64,000 nucleotides of DNA from Spodoptera frugiperda (GCF_023101765.2 NC_064213.1:12834001-12898000); one strand, 5' to 3'. Numbered from the stretch's first letter, positions 48,070 to 58,596 are shown. Made by a program: numbers and translations. The notes: generated from the sequence alone by a model not told the origin.

Positions 48070-48340
48070 CATAATATACATATGTCTGACAACTGAACGA
48101 CGACCAATTACTTGGTACCGATGGAGTTTCACCGAGAAGTGGACTCAAATTCCACAGGGGACCGGATATACTGAAATTCAGCGGAAGTGACGTGACCAAT
48201 TCGCATCCGTAGTGCAATTTCCACGTAAAAGCCTCTATTAATTTTCCAATGGCTAGGTGCGAGCCTTTTGACAAAATATTACGTCGGTCTAGTTCAGTAC
48301 GGTATGTTGGTATACGGTTCACGTCACATCATGAGCCTAT
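48070..48340. other. Moderately GC-rich block, nature unknown
   Basis: Both strands are partly open: a 98-codon frame on the minus strand, and on the plus strand a shorter frame reading TERRPITWYRWSFTEKWTQI. Neither has a domain I know. It could be an unrecognised MITE. Confidence 0.25.
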
Positions 48341-48408
48341 AGGTCAGTGCTTACTGATAAGCAAAGGGGAAATTTTCGAAAAACTGAATAAGGGCTCTGT
48401 AATATATA

Positions 48409-48466
48409 TACAGAAGTTGCAGCGGTATTAAGAGGATGTGGCAGGCTCGTCCCTTTAAAAAATAAT
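48409..48466 (+). mobile_element. Short LINE 3' tail fragment
   Basis: GTTGCAGCGGTATTAAGAGG followed by GTGGCAGGCTCGTCCC and an A-rich end matches the LINE 3' terminus. A tRNA-like SINE head in the opposite orientation starts a few bases further on (48470-48549). Confidence 0.6.
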
Positions 48467-48469
48467 AAC

Positions 48470-48549
48470 ACTTTGCCCAACCCGGGAGTCGAACCCGATA
48501 CCCTTGCCCAACAGTCGTACTTGCCACCACTAGACCAACGAGGCAGTTC
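48470..48549 (-). mobile_element. SINE family D head, reverse orientation
   Basis: On the minus strand CTGCCTCGTTGGTCTAGTGG and the B box GGGTTCGACTCCCGGGTT are clear. It abuts the LINE tail fragment at 48409-48466 in the opposite orientation. Confidence 0.55.
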
Positions 48550-48871
48550 AGCCTAGGTTTCCTCACGATTTTTTCCTTCACCATATGAAACTGACATCTA
48601 AACTGTAGTACTAAACTACAGTATATACCTAACTGGAAAAATGTCATATCGGTACTTGTCAGGTTTCATGCCACCACGGCTCGACACTGTGTCTCTATCT
48701 ATCGCTGTATGGTTATGTGACCACAAATGAACAGTTGTTGCATTTGTATTGTTTGGTTGATTTCAATTAGCTGTTTGATTTGGTCGGGTTATAGCCATTG
48801 AGTTCTGTGTTAGATATTGTTTTGTAATTGTTAGTGATTTTACTGAAACTGAAACCAGTGTGAGTTATAAA

Positions 48872-49119
48872 CTAGTTAGCTTCTGCCAGCGGCTTTGCCC
48901 GCGTTCCCGTGGGGTAAAAATCTAAGTATCCTATCAACAAAATCAGCTTATGAGCTGATTTATCAGCAAAATCAGTTTATGTGCTGATTTATCAGCAAAT
49001 TAAGCTCATACCCTGTCTGTATACCAAATTTTATCTAAATCCGTTCAGTAGTTTCAGCATGATTGACGGATAAACATCCAAACAAACAACTTTCACATTT
49101 ATAATATTTATTAGAAAGA
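48872..49119 (-). mobile_element. Helitron-like element with internal tandem
   Basis: On the minus strand it runs from CTTTCTAATAAATATTATAA to GCTAACTAG next to a T. It includes CTGAACGGATTTAGATAAAA, a common phrase of one lepidopteran Helitron group. A 29-bp unit with the palindromic core AATCAGCTTATGAGCTGATT is present twice at about 48936-48993. Confidence 0.6.
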
Positions 49120-51747
49120 TAAATTGTGGAAAATCGGTTGATGAATTATTGTGTTAATATCCCAATGATACACAAACACAATTAAGTACATTTTATATCC
49201 ATTTTAGCCGCAACGCTTATTCAACCTTAATATTAATACAAAACAACAAAAGCAATCCACAATTAATTTCACTATGAGAATTTATTAATTCTAGACGCGA
49301 ACACAAAAGCTATATTCTATAGCGTCATTCATAATTGAATTCACGTTTCCCGGTAAAATATTGAAAGGATTTTTCATAAACATTTTCTCCCACACCTTGT
49401 TAATAGCATAACTTCGTTATCGAGCGCTATCAGAGGTTTTTACACAAAAATGTGCATATATAGCGTCCAGGGTCTGTCATCATATATTTTTTTATCTACT
49501 ATATGCATAGTTCTATGTATAAACTCATATCTTTAATTATTTCATGGGTGTGTACAATATTACATGTAAATTGCACATTTTTTTTAGTTGGTTTGTCTGG
49601 ACTTTAAAAGAGACTACGACCTCTTAATTTGTTTTGTGATTTCTTCTCAGAGTAGCCCGATAGGAAATGCATGCCTTGTCTAATTATTTTAAAGATTGAC
49701 GTGTAAAACTGCTACCTTGTAAACTATTTACTAAAGTAAATATAATTTATAATTTCCTACCATCTACTATCCCTGCACACTTATAAAGTCGTATACTCTT
49801 CGATCTTTAAAACTACGCAACGCATTTTGATAGATATAATGATTTCAGAGAAATATTACGTACATCACATTCATACATCTGATTTTCCAAAAACAGCGAA
49901 CAACAGCTAGCCGCAATTAGCTTATCATATAAATGACAATGCCAGAATCTCTATAGAGCTTTGCCCCACCAAAAAATATATTGTACAGGCATGCCAAATG
50001 TAGCATTCTATTGCTGCTCTATTAGTGATAACTAAAAACAGGATTAAAAGCCTTTAGACCTTGCGGTTTCTATATAAATCTAAGAACAAAATATTACATT
50101 TAGGTTAGGTACCAGTTTAGATTAATTGCAGTTATAATGGTAGAAATAATTAAATTAAGTGCTTTATATTATTACAATGCTATCATAGGGTGTTTAGCTA
50201 TGAAAGGCAGGAATGTTATCACCAATATCACCTTTAGTAATCCTACTTTTAATTCATAGTCATAACGAAACAACAATGTAAACAGAACAGACAGAGCGAA
50301 TGTCAAATAATGACTTTTTGGACATAACTGACGCACGCACGCCAAAGACGTTTCGTTACATCTAATCACAAACGTACAAACACGAAATAATAATTAGAAT
50401 ATGCATTCATTATAATATACATAATAAAAAAAAAAAAATTAACTAACAGTATGTATTTATACCAAATTCATATTAAAATCCATACACATTACATTAATAA
50501 ATCTCTTTTTTTTTTAATGACTCTTTGTGTTCCTTGTGCAAGCGTACTAAGAAACGCAGATGGTCGCGATAAATACAGGAAATAGGCCTTAGGTTTTTTA
50601 AATTCTTTTTATTTCCTAATTTTTATCCGCAACTTTATCAGAATAATAATTAAGTAACCAAGGGTCTTATTTTCATTGCATAATATTGATTAATTTACAT
50701 TTCTTGTACATTGATGAAATTAATTGGGGCAGGATCTGGCATTGTCATTTATCTGTAGATTCTCTCAAAATATTATCTCTTGTAAACAAATCTACAAATG
50801 GCTAAATTGAAACCTACCGTAATAATTGTGCTACTATAACTGCTTAATAAACAATATTCGGAACTCTGTTCTCCTACCAATAAATTCCAGCTTACCCTTC
50901 AAAATCATCGAGGTTGTTACACAAAATACAACAGTTACTATGAGCTACTAACCTTACAGAAAGCCAACAAGAAATAACGTTCCATAGGAACACAATGCAT
51001 TGCAATTTGTTAACATTTACCTAACCTAACCTACCCGTGTTTACTCGACCGACCACAATCGACTACTCGGTTCACATCGCATCGATGCTGATATAGGTAT
51101 CGATAGTCCCCAACTCGATTATATCGCACAATTTGAAAGCTATCTGCATATTTCGATGAATTTGTTTGTTGTGAATGTGAAATATTTTGTGTCTATGTGT
51201 TGTGTATGTGTAAAATGTTTGATGATATAAAATACGAACAGTGAAAGAGGCCATACCGCGCTACTATTGATTAAAGTCTGCCCGAATATTAGGCAGACAC
51301 GATAATACGCCCAAATCCAATCAAATGTCTGGAAGAAATGTTACGTTAGAAATGGTTCGAATCTATTACCGCCATTCAATTCTCAACACAAAGCGAAACT
51401 ATCTCCATTACTCCAAACACAGAGCTGCAAAAACCCTAATAATACTTTGTCCGACCCTTAAATCAAAATGAACGAACTCAATAGCCTTGCTAGGGAACCA
51501 ATAAGCCAGTCACGTGCCCCCATCTCAATTTATTTAAACTTAAGGCCAGGGCAGACGATGGAACTTTCTCGAAGGACGAAAGTTTCCTAACTTGTACTCC
51601 TCGTCCGTTTTCGAACGTAGTTTTTATTCCCTTGTGCGTTATTCCATGCAGTTGTGAGCAATTTGTTTTGCTGTAAAAAGGTAAAGGGATTGGACTCTCG
51701 TCTGTACTGAGCTTTAGATTGAAAATATACATATGTAAGGCTGCTTT
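49120..51747. other. No gene seen
   Basis: Long AT-rich stretch with one Helitron scrap at 49785-49910 and three short CCTAA-like words at 51021-51034. The 80-residue minus ORF at 51490-51732 shows no domain. Confidence 0.45.
49785..49910 (+). mobile_element. Decayed Helitron fragment
   Basis: AAAACTACGCAACGCATTTT near 49807 matches the 5' part of the element at 41824-43088, and CAACAGCTAG at 49901-49910 resembles its end. The middle is mostly deleted. Confidence 0.4.
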
Positions 51748-52101
51748 TCTACCAGATATGTGCTATGCTACGTTGCTGTGGATGCGTATGGCTTCCACCA
51801 ATCATATTCATTGGTGCACATAGTTTATCACTGGTGAAAACGGGTTCAACTAAGATATGTTTTTATAATATAGAAAGATGCGTGCTATGGATGTGTGCGA
51901 TGGATGTCTGCTATGGATGCGTGATATGAATGATTGCTCTACTATCGAGCTGCGTATTTTCCTTATGCAACTACTTAGCCGCGGCGCACCTTCATAACAC
52001 ACCTTACTCGCACCGATACAAAGTTTAGTATCAATGGAAAAAGTCACATAGTTTCAAAGCTTAGCTATTACATCTTCGCAGCACAGCACATCTCTGGTAG
52101 A
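51748..52101. mobile_element. MITE with ends TCTACCAGA...TCTGGTAGA
   Basis: TCTACCAGATATGTGCTATG at the left pairs with CAGCACATCTCTGGTAGA at the right. The middle has four loose tandem units containing TGCTATGGATG or close variants (about 51889-51945). Related pieces lie at 2775-2999 and 60099-60210. No clear target duplication is visible. Confidence 0.55.
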
Positions 52102-52408
52102 AGAGTATAAAAAGTCTACATTATAAAATTAAAAGATTTCAAAAGAAACCGCTCATACAAAGGAGTAAAAATGTAAAGATATTCTCTTTCATTAAGATTA
52201 TCTGGCGATTCTGCTGACCACAGAGATATTCATCTTATCTATGTGTGCTATCTCTTTTATATGTGCTTACATTGAAACCTTGGCGACCGTTTTCCCGAAG
52301 TAAACCCCTATGAATATTGAATATTTTCAGCTTTCATGCAGTGAATGTTCTCTGTTTCCTTAGTCATATTGTTTTATAAATTGTCTAGTTCTGACAAGTA
52401 CTAGAATA

Positions 52409-52630
52409 ACGAATGGGCCGGCTCGACCGGAGTGATACCACGGCCTCACAGAAAACCGACGTGAAACAACGCTTACGTTGTGTGAGTGAGGTTACTGGAG
52501 GCCCAATTACCAATCTTCCCAATCCCCGATTCCCCAACAATCCTTAAATCTTTAACCTCCAAAATGCCGACAACTCACTTGAAACGCCTCTGGTGTTTCA
52601 GGTAAACATTACCGGCTTAGTACATAAAAA
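52409..52630 (-). repeat. Dispersed repeat family A next to the LINE
   Basis: GAATGGGCCGGCTCGACCGG through CTCACAGAAAACCGACGTGA to ACATTACCGGCTTAGTACAT is a reverse copy with an internal deletion in its terminal third. The LINE's target duplication starts eight bases further on. Confidence 0.65.
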
Positions 52631-52637
52631 AATCTTA

Positions 52638-52648
52638 ACAGTTTGTAT
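52638..52648. repeat. Target-site duplication, 3' side of the LINE
   Basis: ACAGTTTGTAT abuts the poly(A) end of the LINE and matches 57730-57740 without a mismatch. Confidence 0.9.
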
Positions 52649-53019
52649 TTTTTTTTTTTTTTATTGGGACAAGCCCGCCACAACCTCCCATACCGCTGCA
52701 ACTCCTGTAAGCCAGGATCTACAGTAGATACAAACATGAAAACACCGGAACACTGAAGTCCGGCGCGTCCCAGGGAAATGAATGACTGTCTTGGATCCCG
52801 CAACGAAACAAATCAGAAGATGTTATTAGAGGAGAAGAAAAGAAAACGATAGTTTCCACTTCCCTCGGTGAATTTAATGCAGGAGACAGGATGACTTAAG
52901 CCTTAAGGCACAAAAGAGACTGCACAACTGGGAGAAGCCCAGTCGCCAAGCACCACGGAAATTTTACTTAAAACTAAAATATTAAATGCTAATACTAAAT
53001 GGGTCCTATGCGTGAGCTG
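52649..53019 (-). other. LINE 3' UTR, polyadenylation signal and poly(A) tail
   Basis: About 357 bases follow the ORF2 stop and end with AATAAA running directly into 14 A residues (T run on the plus strand). The last 80 or so bases (plus strand 52663-52745) recur as short fragments at 23718-23800 and 48409-48466, so this is the part recognised as the family's 3' end. Confidence 0.85.
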
Positions 53020-56000
53020 TTATACTTGCTTCCAATAATAGGTATGGCAAAAACGCCTAAACGCACGGAAATTTGCTCGAGACTCCACAAGGTCCGTGTA
53101 ATAAACTACACCTGATGAAACAATTAAATTATCCAACATAGTGTCACGCTCAGATTGCCAGAGACCACACTCCCAGAGTATGTGATGGGCGGATTGCTCA
53201 TGTTGCAACTCCGCTGTCGAACATTGGCACCATGGTGAATCAACGAGTTTAAATGAGAACAATTTGCTTTTAAAGTTGCCATGGCCAGTAAGAAATTGGG
53301 CAACACAGTGATCCACCTCCAACCATGTCCTCTCCAGACGCTCATGCACGGATGGAAAGAACTGATAGAGGTGGCGGCCCTTGGTAGAAGATTCCCATCT
53401 ACACTGCCACTCAGTCAGAAGTTCATCCCAGACGTCCGTTAAAGGCTTGAGCAATCTATCAATTTTGCTTCGATCACGTTGTGCTAGAAAGTTTGCGGAA
53501 AAGTTAGGTCTCGCATTATAGTACATGGCAGCACGTCGCTGCACCTCAAGATCGACTGGAAGTAGTCCCGCGAGCACAGGTAGGGCCTCTGTGCTAACCG
53601 TCCTATAAGCCTTACACAGAAAGATCAAGGCTAGACGCTGACCTTGGAGAAGCTTTCGCCGTACCGCGCCCACTGTGGCCCTATCAGCCCACACTGGTGC
53701 CCCGTAGCACACGCATCCCAGGTAGGTTGCTCCGTAGATGGTTCTGAGCGTAAGAAAAGAGAGACCCCAGGTAGCCTTCGAAATTCGCGTGAGCGCATAG
53801 AAATTGTTTTTGGCTTTCTCACTAATAGTCTTAATATGTTCAATAAAAGAAAAGTTTTTTTCTAGGACTAGACCGAGATAGCAAACCGACTCCTTACGTT
53901 TGACGGGAACGTTATTGAATTTAATAGACGGCCATGATTTCAAATTTCCTTTAAGCAATAATTGATAGGTTTTATGGGGTGCAAAAGTTAATCGATTACG
54001 TTCGCCCCATCGCGAGATCCTACTGAGGCAGTCCTTAGCTAAATTCTCTAGTCCGGCTCGAGTATTTGATTGTATTAACAAAAGGCCATCATCCGCATAT
54101 CCAGTCAACGTACAACCAGAAGGAAGTGGGGTCGCGAGCAAATCATCAAACCCTAAATTCCACAGATACGGGCCAATAACCGAGCCCTGAGGACATCCCA
54201 TTGACAACGACTTCGACCGCGAATAATGACCAAGTTTCAGTTTTACAGAACCGTGAAGAAAATAAGTGTATAATAGTTTGTATATGTTACTAAAGCAACC
54301 ACGACCCTTCAGTTTAAGGAGTAGCATTGGCCACCACGCGTTATCAAAGGCACCGGAAATGTCTAGAAAAATGCCTACTACATATTTGTGCTCAGACGAA
54401 GTCACTATGGTTCGGACAGAGAGAGCTGCGTCTACAATAGATTTACCCACAGTAAAACCAAATTGATTATTGTGAAATTTCGGTCCACCGGGCAGCAAAC
54501 GAGGAACGATAAGCCGCTCAAGAAGTTTTCCTAATGATGGTAAAAGCGTAATAGGCCGGTATGACTTAGGGTCATCGGGTGGTTTATTTCCATTCTTAGG
54601 TATTATGCGAATGAATCCACGTCGCCATATACGAGGAAAGACGCCCTCCGCTATACAACGATTAAAGACAGACAGGATCGCGTCAGCCGCAGATTTGCAC
54701 GCTTCTATTATCATTTTATTTGAAACTTTATCCTCACCAGACGATTTATTCATAGGCAACGTTTTAATAACAGTTACGAGCTCATTGATGGAAGGTAGAT
54801 CAGACACCGGTGAATTGGGTGGTATAGCCGCCCACGACCTAATCTGTTGATGATAATCGCTATCTGTCTCGGATACATCGTCAGGGATGAGTTCATCGAG
54901 TAGAACTTCCGTTGTCTCCTCAATACCAGTGGTGTGAACATTGTTGACTTTTATGTTCTGTACGAACGCCAGATCGACGGATCTGTTGGCTTTGAACTCA
55001 TGGTACAGAGGCGACCACGGACCCTCGCTTTCCAGCCTCTGCACTACTCTCCGCAACAGGTTACCCTTAGCTTTCTCCACTGAAGCCCTATAGCGTGACC
55101 TGGCAACTCTAAACGCAATCAATGCTTCATCAAATGCAAAACCAGTAACTTTACGTTTTTTTAGTCTATTTAATTGTTTGCGCGCTTTACGAAAACATTT
55201 ACGTTGTTCGACTAGATAATTATTCCACCAGTCACATCTGCGCGTACTGGTCAAGGATCCCCGACCAAACGCAATGTCGGCACAGTAAGTAAAAGTATCC
55301 GACATGATTTCAGCACCTTCTTCTGCCGAAAGGTCTTTGCGAGTGAAGTCTGTGGCCTGAGATGCAAATAATAAGCTAAAGAAGTTCCAGTCCGCGCCCT
55401 TAGTTTTATATCTAAAGCCACTACTGCAAAGCGTTGGACCCCGGGGTAATCCCGAGACAAATTCGTACACGATCAGGCGATGGTCACTACATGACGCATC
55501 CGGTAAGACACGCCACCTATCCAAGCTAACGTCCGAACTAGAAAGTGTGACGTCAATACAAGATTCGCCCATTTGGCTGCAAAAAGTAGGTGGTGCATCA
55601 GGGGTGTTATGTATGGAGAGATTCATTTCAGCAATGAATTCTGCAACGGCACAACGCCGCTCCATATCAGTAGCCCTAACTTTGCCATACCATAAGGATG
55701 AAGACGCATTAACGTCGGCGCCAATTATAATTTTGGAGCCCGCAAGCGACTGCAAGACGTGACGGAGGTGATGAATGTGAGGAGTAACTGAGTCAGAATA
55801 TTGAAAGTAACAGCTCACAGCGTAAAGTTTAAAGTTTTCTGAGGCAATCTCCGCCACGGCACAGTGTGACGTCATTAAATTAGTTATAGATGTTACTGTG
55901 AAATTAGGTGATCTCGTGACGTAAATTCCAGCCCGCGACCTATTGTTCAGCTGCACTACCCTGTGCCGTAAGTGGGCATTTTGATACTGTTCTTGAACAA

Positions 56001-56100
56001 GTACAATGTCAAGCTGATAGTCGACTATTAGTTTGTCTAACTCGGACGTCGCAACCCTGTCGTTATGTAGATTTAGTTGCCCTATAGTCAACCTATCCAT
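53020..56100 (-). CDS. LINE ORF2: endonuclease and reverse transcriptase polyprotein
   Basis: This 1026-residue ORF nicks the target DNA and copies the element RNA into it. Residues 1-215 form an apurinic-type endonuclease with N10, E37, D129 and N131 (GADVNA) and the S205-D206-H207 motif. Reverse transcriptase covers about 440-740: the SYRPITLL segment near 513, FLDISGAFD with D580, the SMGCPQGSVIGP motif near 633-644, and the catalytic YADD at 668-671. The C-terminal part (about 750-1026) ends with a knuckle made by C958, C960, H973 and C978. All expected catalytic residues are present and there is no internal stop or shift, so this ORF may be active. It is in a different frame from ORF1, and its ATG lies in TAATAATATGG, so translation probably depends on termination and re-initiation after ORF1. 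Confidence 0.95.
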   Translation of the reverse strand: MDRLTIGQLNLHNDRVATSELDKLIVDYQLDIVLVQEQYQNAHLRHRVVQLNNRSRAGIYVTRSPNFTVTSITNLMTSHCAVAEIASENFKLYAVSCYFQYSDSVTPHIHHLRHVLQSLAGSKIIIGADVNASSSLWYGKVRATDMERRCAVAEFIAEMNLSIHNTPDAPPTFCSQMGESCIDVTLSSSDVSLDRWRVLPDASCSDHRLIVYEFVSGLPRGPTLCSSGFRYKTKGADWNFFSLLFASQATDFTRKDLSAEEGAEIMSDTFTYCADIAFGRGSLTSTRRCDWWNNYLVEQRKCFRKARKQLNRLKKRKVTGFAFDEALIAFRVARSRYRASVEKAKGNLLRRVVQRLESEGPWSPLYHEFKANRSVDLAFVQNIKVNNVHTTGIEETTEVLLDELIPDDVSETDSDYHQQIRSWAAIPPNSPVSDLPSINELVTVIKTLPMNKSSGEDKVSNKMIIEACKSAADAILSVFNRCIAEGVFPRIWRRGFIRIIPKNGNKPPDDPKSYRPITLLPSLGKLLERLIVPRLLPGGPKFHNNQFGFTVGKSIVDAALSVRTIVTSSEHKYVVGIFLDISGAFDNAWWPMLLLKLKGRGCFSNIYKLLYTYFLHGSVKLKLGHYSRSKSLSMGCPQGSVIGPYLWNLGFDDLLATPLPSGCTLTGYADDGLLLIQSNTRAGLENLAKDCLSRISRWGERNRLTFAPHKTYQLLLKGNLKSWPSIKFNNVPVKRKESVCYLGLVLEKNFSFIEHIKTISEKAKNNFYALTRISKATWGLSFLTLRTIYGATYLGCVCYGAPVWADRATVGAVRRKLLQGQRLALIFLCKAYRTVSTEALPVLAGLLPVDLEVQRRAAMYYNARPNFSANFLAQRDRSKIDRLLKPLTDVWDELLTEWQCRWESSTKGRHLYQFFPSVHERLERTWLEVDHCVAQFLTGHGNFKSKLFSFKLVDSPWCQCSTAELQHEQSAHHILWECGLWQSERDTMLDNLIVSSGVVYYTDLVESRANFRAFRRFCHTYYWKQV

Positions 56101-56122
56101 ATTATTATTTAATAGGTGGTGT

Positions 56123-57400
56123 TTAATATGAGTTGTTCGAGTTTAGCTTTGTAGGTGCCACACTCGGGCGAACCACAACGGTGGTCGTGAGGTTTTTGAA
56201 ACGTTTGCACGCCACGCATGTTGGAATAAAATTTTTATTATTTATATGAGGGCAGTCGTGTGATTCATGCGCCTCAGCACAATTACCGCAGGTGGGTGTT
56301 TTAACCGTGCAATGTTTCCTAACGTGGCCGAACTGCTGACACAAGTGGCATTTAACTAATTCTACATCGTCTATGAATCGGCAAGTAGCCCAATCTATAA
56401 AAAGTTTATCTTTTGTCGTAACAAGATGTTTACGTATATTAGCGTCTAGTTCAATGCCAACCCACTTACGACCGTTTTGCAAAGTACGCCGGCGGGTAAT
56501 TTTACAAGATTTAATAAAATCTTGCTCCTTTACTTCGATTTCCCCACTAATATTTTGACGATACAGTGAGGTCAAAAACGCGGCGTCCTCCATAGAACCC
56601 GGGATGTCCTTGACAAGGATACGCGGCCTACGACCTTTTGGCTTTTCCAAACGCAAACCGGCGGTACGAATCGCTGCTACGGACTCAAGCTTCTTTATCT
56701 GCCGCTCGTCAGCAACACGCAATACGACACCCGACTTCGCGGTTTTTTTAACTCCTACAATTTGAAAACCGTCGTCGCAAGGTTTAATCGCCTTCATGAG
56801 CGCCTGTTTAGTCGCCGATGACGACGCAAAATCAGCTGAGCGCTCGGTTGTCGGGTAGGCGACAACACACGGAAGCGGGGCGCGGGATTCCATCGCGGGC
56901 GCGATCTTGCTGGGCAAACGCAGTTTTAACGATTCGGCATATGACATTTTATTATCGACCGTTTTTTTTTCCGCTGTCGTGTAAGACGACGACTTACACC
57001 TGTCTAACTCACGTTCCGCATTAGACAATTTTGTCTCGACGCAGGACGATTTCACTGCTAAGATCGCGACTATACCCGTGACCCGCTGGGTTAGCTCAAC
57101 TATAGTGGTTTTGCTGCCAGTGGCTAGCCGCGAATCGAGCACGACTTCATTAATTTTCGACAATAATTGTGTTGCCTCAGTCATAAGGTCCGTGTAGCCC
57201 TTATTACTCTCACTCGCCGGGGATGACAAATTCGGTGAAACGCAGGTTTGTACACGCTTGGACGACCTATCATCGGGAGTCGCGTACGTCGGAGACTCAA
57301 TCTCGCTAAAAAGCCGCTTCGAGCTACACGGCGGCGATCGCGGAGTTAATCGGCTTTTTCGAAAGCCGTCACGATCGGGCGGGTCATTATGCGACGACAT
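56123..57400 (-). CDS. LINE ORF1: Gag-like RNA-binding protein with zinc knuckles, C-terminus probably frameshifted
   Basis: This 425-residue ORF encodes the nucleic-acid-binding Gag-like protein that packages LINE RNA into ribonucleoprotein particles. The first 150 residues or so are rich in Ser, Pro and charged residues; residues 205-345 form a conserved-looking globular section (RRPRILVKDIPGSM at about 257-270). Knuckle 1 uses C351, C354, H359 and C364; knuckle 2 uses C371, C374, H378 and C383. A third knuckle begins at C395 and C398 but its His and final Cys are absent in this frame. They are present in the -1 frame after about residue 403, beside an A5 run at 56193-56197. I infer a one-base loss, or less likely programmed slippage. 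The ATG is chosen because it is the first in frame and has A at -3. ORF2 starts 22 bases after the stop. Confidence 0.9.
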   Translation of the reverse strand: MSSHNDPPDRDGFRKSRLTPRSPPCSSKRLFSEIESPTYATPDDRSSKRVQTCVSPNLSSPASESNKGYTDLMTEATQLLSKINEVVLDSRLATGSKTTIVELTQRVTGIVAILAVKSSCVETKLSNAERELDRCKSSSYTTAEKKTVDNKMSYAESLKLRLPSKIAPAMESRAPLPCVVAYPTTERSADFASSSATKQALMKAIKPCDDGFQIVGVKKTAKSGVVLRVADERQIKKLESVAAIRTAGLRLEKPKGRRPRILVKDIPGSMEDAAFLTSLYRQNISGEIEVKEQDFIKSCKITRRRTLQNGRKWVGIELDANIRKHLVTTKDKLFIDWATCRFIDDVELVKCHLCQQFGHVRKHCTVKTPTCGNCAEAHESHDCPHINNKNFIPTCVACKRFKNLTTTVVVRPSVAPTKLNSNNSY

Positions 57401-57729
57401 CGTTTATTATTAAGTACCTATATAATTCTCGGCAACAATTGGAAATAAAACTTCGTACGAATATAAAGAAATAAACTATAAAATTACACACAAGTTTATA
57501 TCTTGCCACCCGCAATAAAAGAAATAAATGGACTTACCGAAAATTTGCTGCATAAAACGTAATTACGTGGATTAATTCGCCTAACTACTTACTTATACCA
57601 CACTCAGACACAGGGCACACAACATAAACAGCACAAACCGGAATAGGCCACGGAGATAGCAAAAAATAAAAGAAATAATTAACAGCGATAAGAGCACCAC
57701 TGCACCGTGCGCGCGCGCGGAGGGAAGTG
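57401..57729 (-). promoter_or_regulatory. LINE 5' UTR with presumed internal promoter
   Basis: This is the sequence between the duplicated target site and the ORF1 ATG. It starts CACTTCCCTCC, runs through an alternating GC tract (57709-57719 on the plus strand) and contains GCAGTGGTGC, an initiator-like context. LINEs of this group usually carry an internal RNA polymerase II promoter at their 5' end; I see no TATA box. The presence of the whole leader argues that this copy is not 5'-truncated. Confidence 0.6.
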
Positions 57730-57740
57730 ACAGTTTGTAT
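57730..57740. repeat. Target-site duplication, 5' side of the LINE
   Basis: ACAGTTTGTAT abuts the 5' end of the LINE and matches the copy at 52638-52648, which fixes the element's 5' boundary. Confidence 0.9.
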
Positions 57741-58424
57741 ATGTGCAACCTTTTATAAAAAAATATATATTAAAATTAGTAGACCCGTCGAACTCCGTTT
57801 CGCCATTAATGTTGTTTGCTGTTTTCCTGCTTTTCTCTTGAATTTTTCCTGAATTTTCTTGGCTATAAACCTCACTGAGCCCAAGTCCCCTTCGGACGAA
57901 TGCAAAACCGTGGAAATCGTTTCTTGCGTTCTAGAGCTATAGCGTCAGGAAAGAAAACCCGACTTATTATTATAGTAAAGATAGACTAACTATTAGAAAT
58001 ATTTAATAATTAACCTCAAACTATTTTATGCATAGTTAATAATTTAAGAACATATTACGCTTAATCACACACAGGCAGAAGAACTTTAATATTTAACACG
58101 TAACAATAAACACTACAGCAGTGAACTTTAGAACCGGCCAAAGCTCTTTACATTACAAATTCAATATACTAAGTTTAAAATTCCATTTAGGAAAGCGATT
58201 GGTATTGCAATGGTATGGTAGCAGTGGTACAATGTGTTATTAGCCATTAACAAGAAGCTCGCGTGCTAGCCTTGGGGCAACGAAACGTTTCCTTCCTCCA
58301 CTTACTGGTACTATATGACTGTATGAGTTGGCATGAGAGGGGTTTTTATGAGGTTGTTAGGATTGAGAAAAAAAAACTTTCGTTTGAAAAAACGGAACTG
58401 CCTTCAATTTTTGAATATCAGTCA
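57741..58424. other. No gene seen
   Basis: Downstream flank of the LINE target. No coding or repeat signal that I can support. Confidence 0.45.
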
Positions 58425-58565
58425 GGTAATATCCCTAAAACCTTCTCCTAAGTCTGAAAAATGTTATGCTGAAAACCGCATCAAAATCGGTTTAGCCAAA
58501 CGCGAGATAATTGCGCACAAACATACATACATACAGGTTAAACTGAAAACCTCCTTTTCCAGCAT
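58425..58565 (+). mobile_element. LINE 3' tail with (CATA) repeat
   Basis: GGTAATATCCCTAAAACCTT, AAACCGCATCAAAATCGGTT and CATACATACATACAGGTTAA with CTCCTTTTCC match 62105-62335. Confidence 0.5.
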
Positions 58566-58596
58566 CTAGTCTACTTATGAAGTGCTTATGCTCGGT

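Larger units (their letters stand above)
52649..57729 (-). mobile_element. Full-length non-LTR retrotransposon (LINE), R1/Jockey-like, two ORFs
   Basis: The unit contains, in transcription order, a 329-bp 5' UTR, a Gag-like ORF1, an ORF2 with endonuclease and reverse transcriptase, a 3' UTR of about 357 bp ending in CCCAATAAA, and a poly(A) tail seen as a T run at 52649-52662. The 11-bp sequence ACAGTTTGTAT flanks it exactly at 52638-52648 and 57730-57740, which is the target-site duplication expected from target-primed reverse transcription. Near-intact ORFs, an uninterrupted tail and a perfect duplication indicate a young insertion. The two-ORF layout, the CX2CX4HX4C plus CX2CX3HX4C knuckles and the apurinic-type endonuclease fit the R1/Jockey group; I cannot place it in a named family from memory. 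It landed about 20 bp beyond a family A repeat copy, and I see no rDNA or telomeric target. Confidence 0.93.

Noticed and set aside
48026..48322. 98-residue minus-strand protein
   Set aside because: Leu/Ser-rich with no domain, and the opposite strand is equally open. Kept only as an unexplained GC-richer block.
51015..51040. Telomeric TTAGG repeats
   Set aside because: Only about 14 bases of CCTAA-type sequence; too short to be more than chance.
53644..53865. Plus-strand ORFs within the LINE
   Set aside because: Shadows of ORF2 on the opposite strand; the same holds for other plus-strand frames from 53 to 57 kb.
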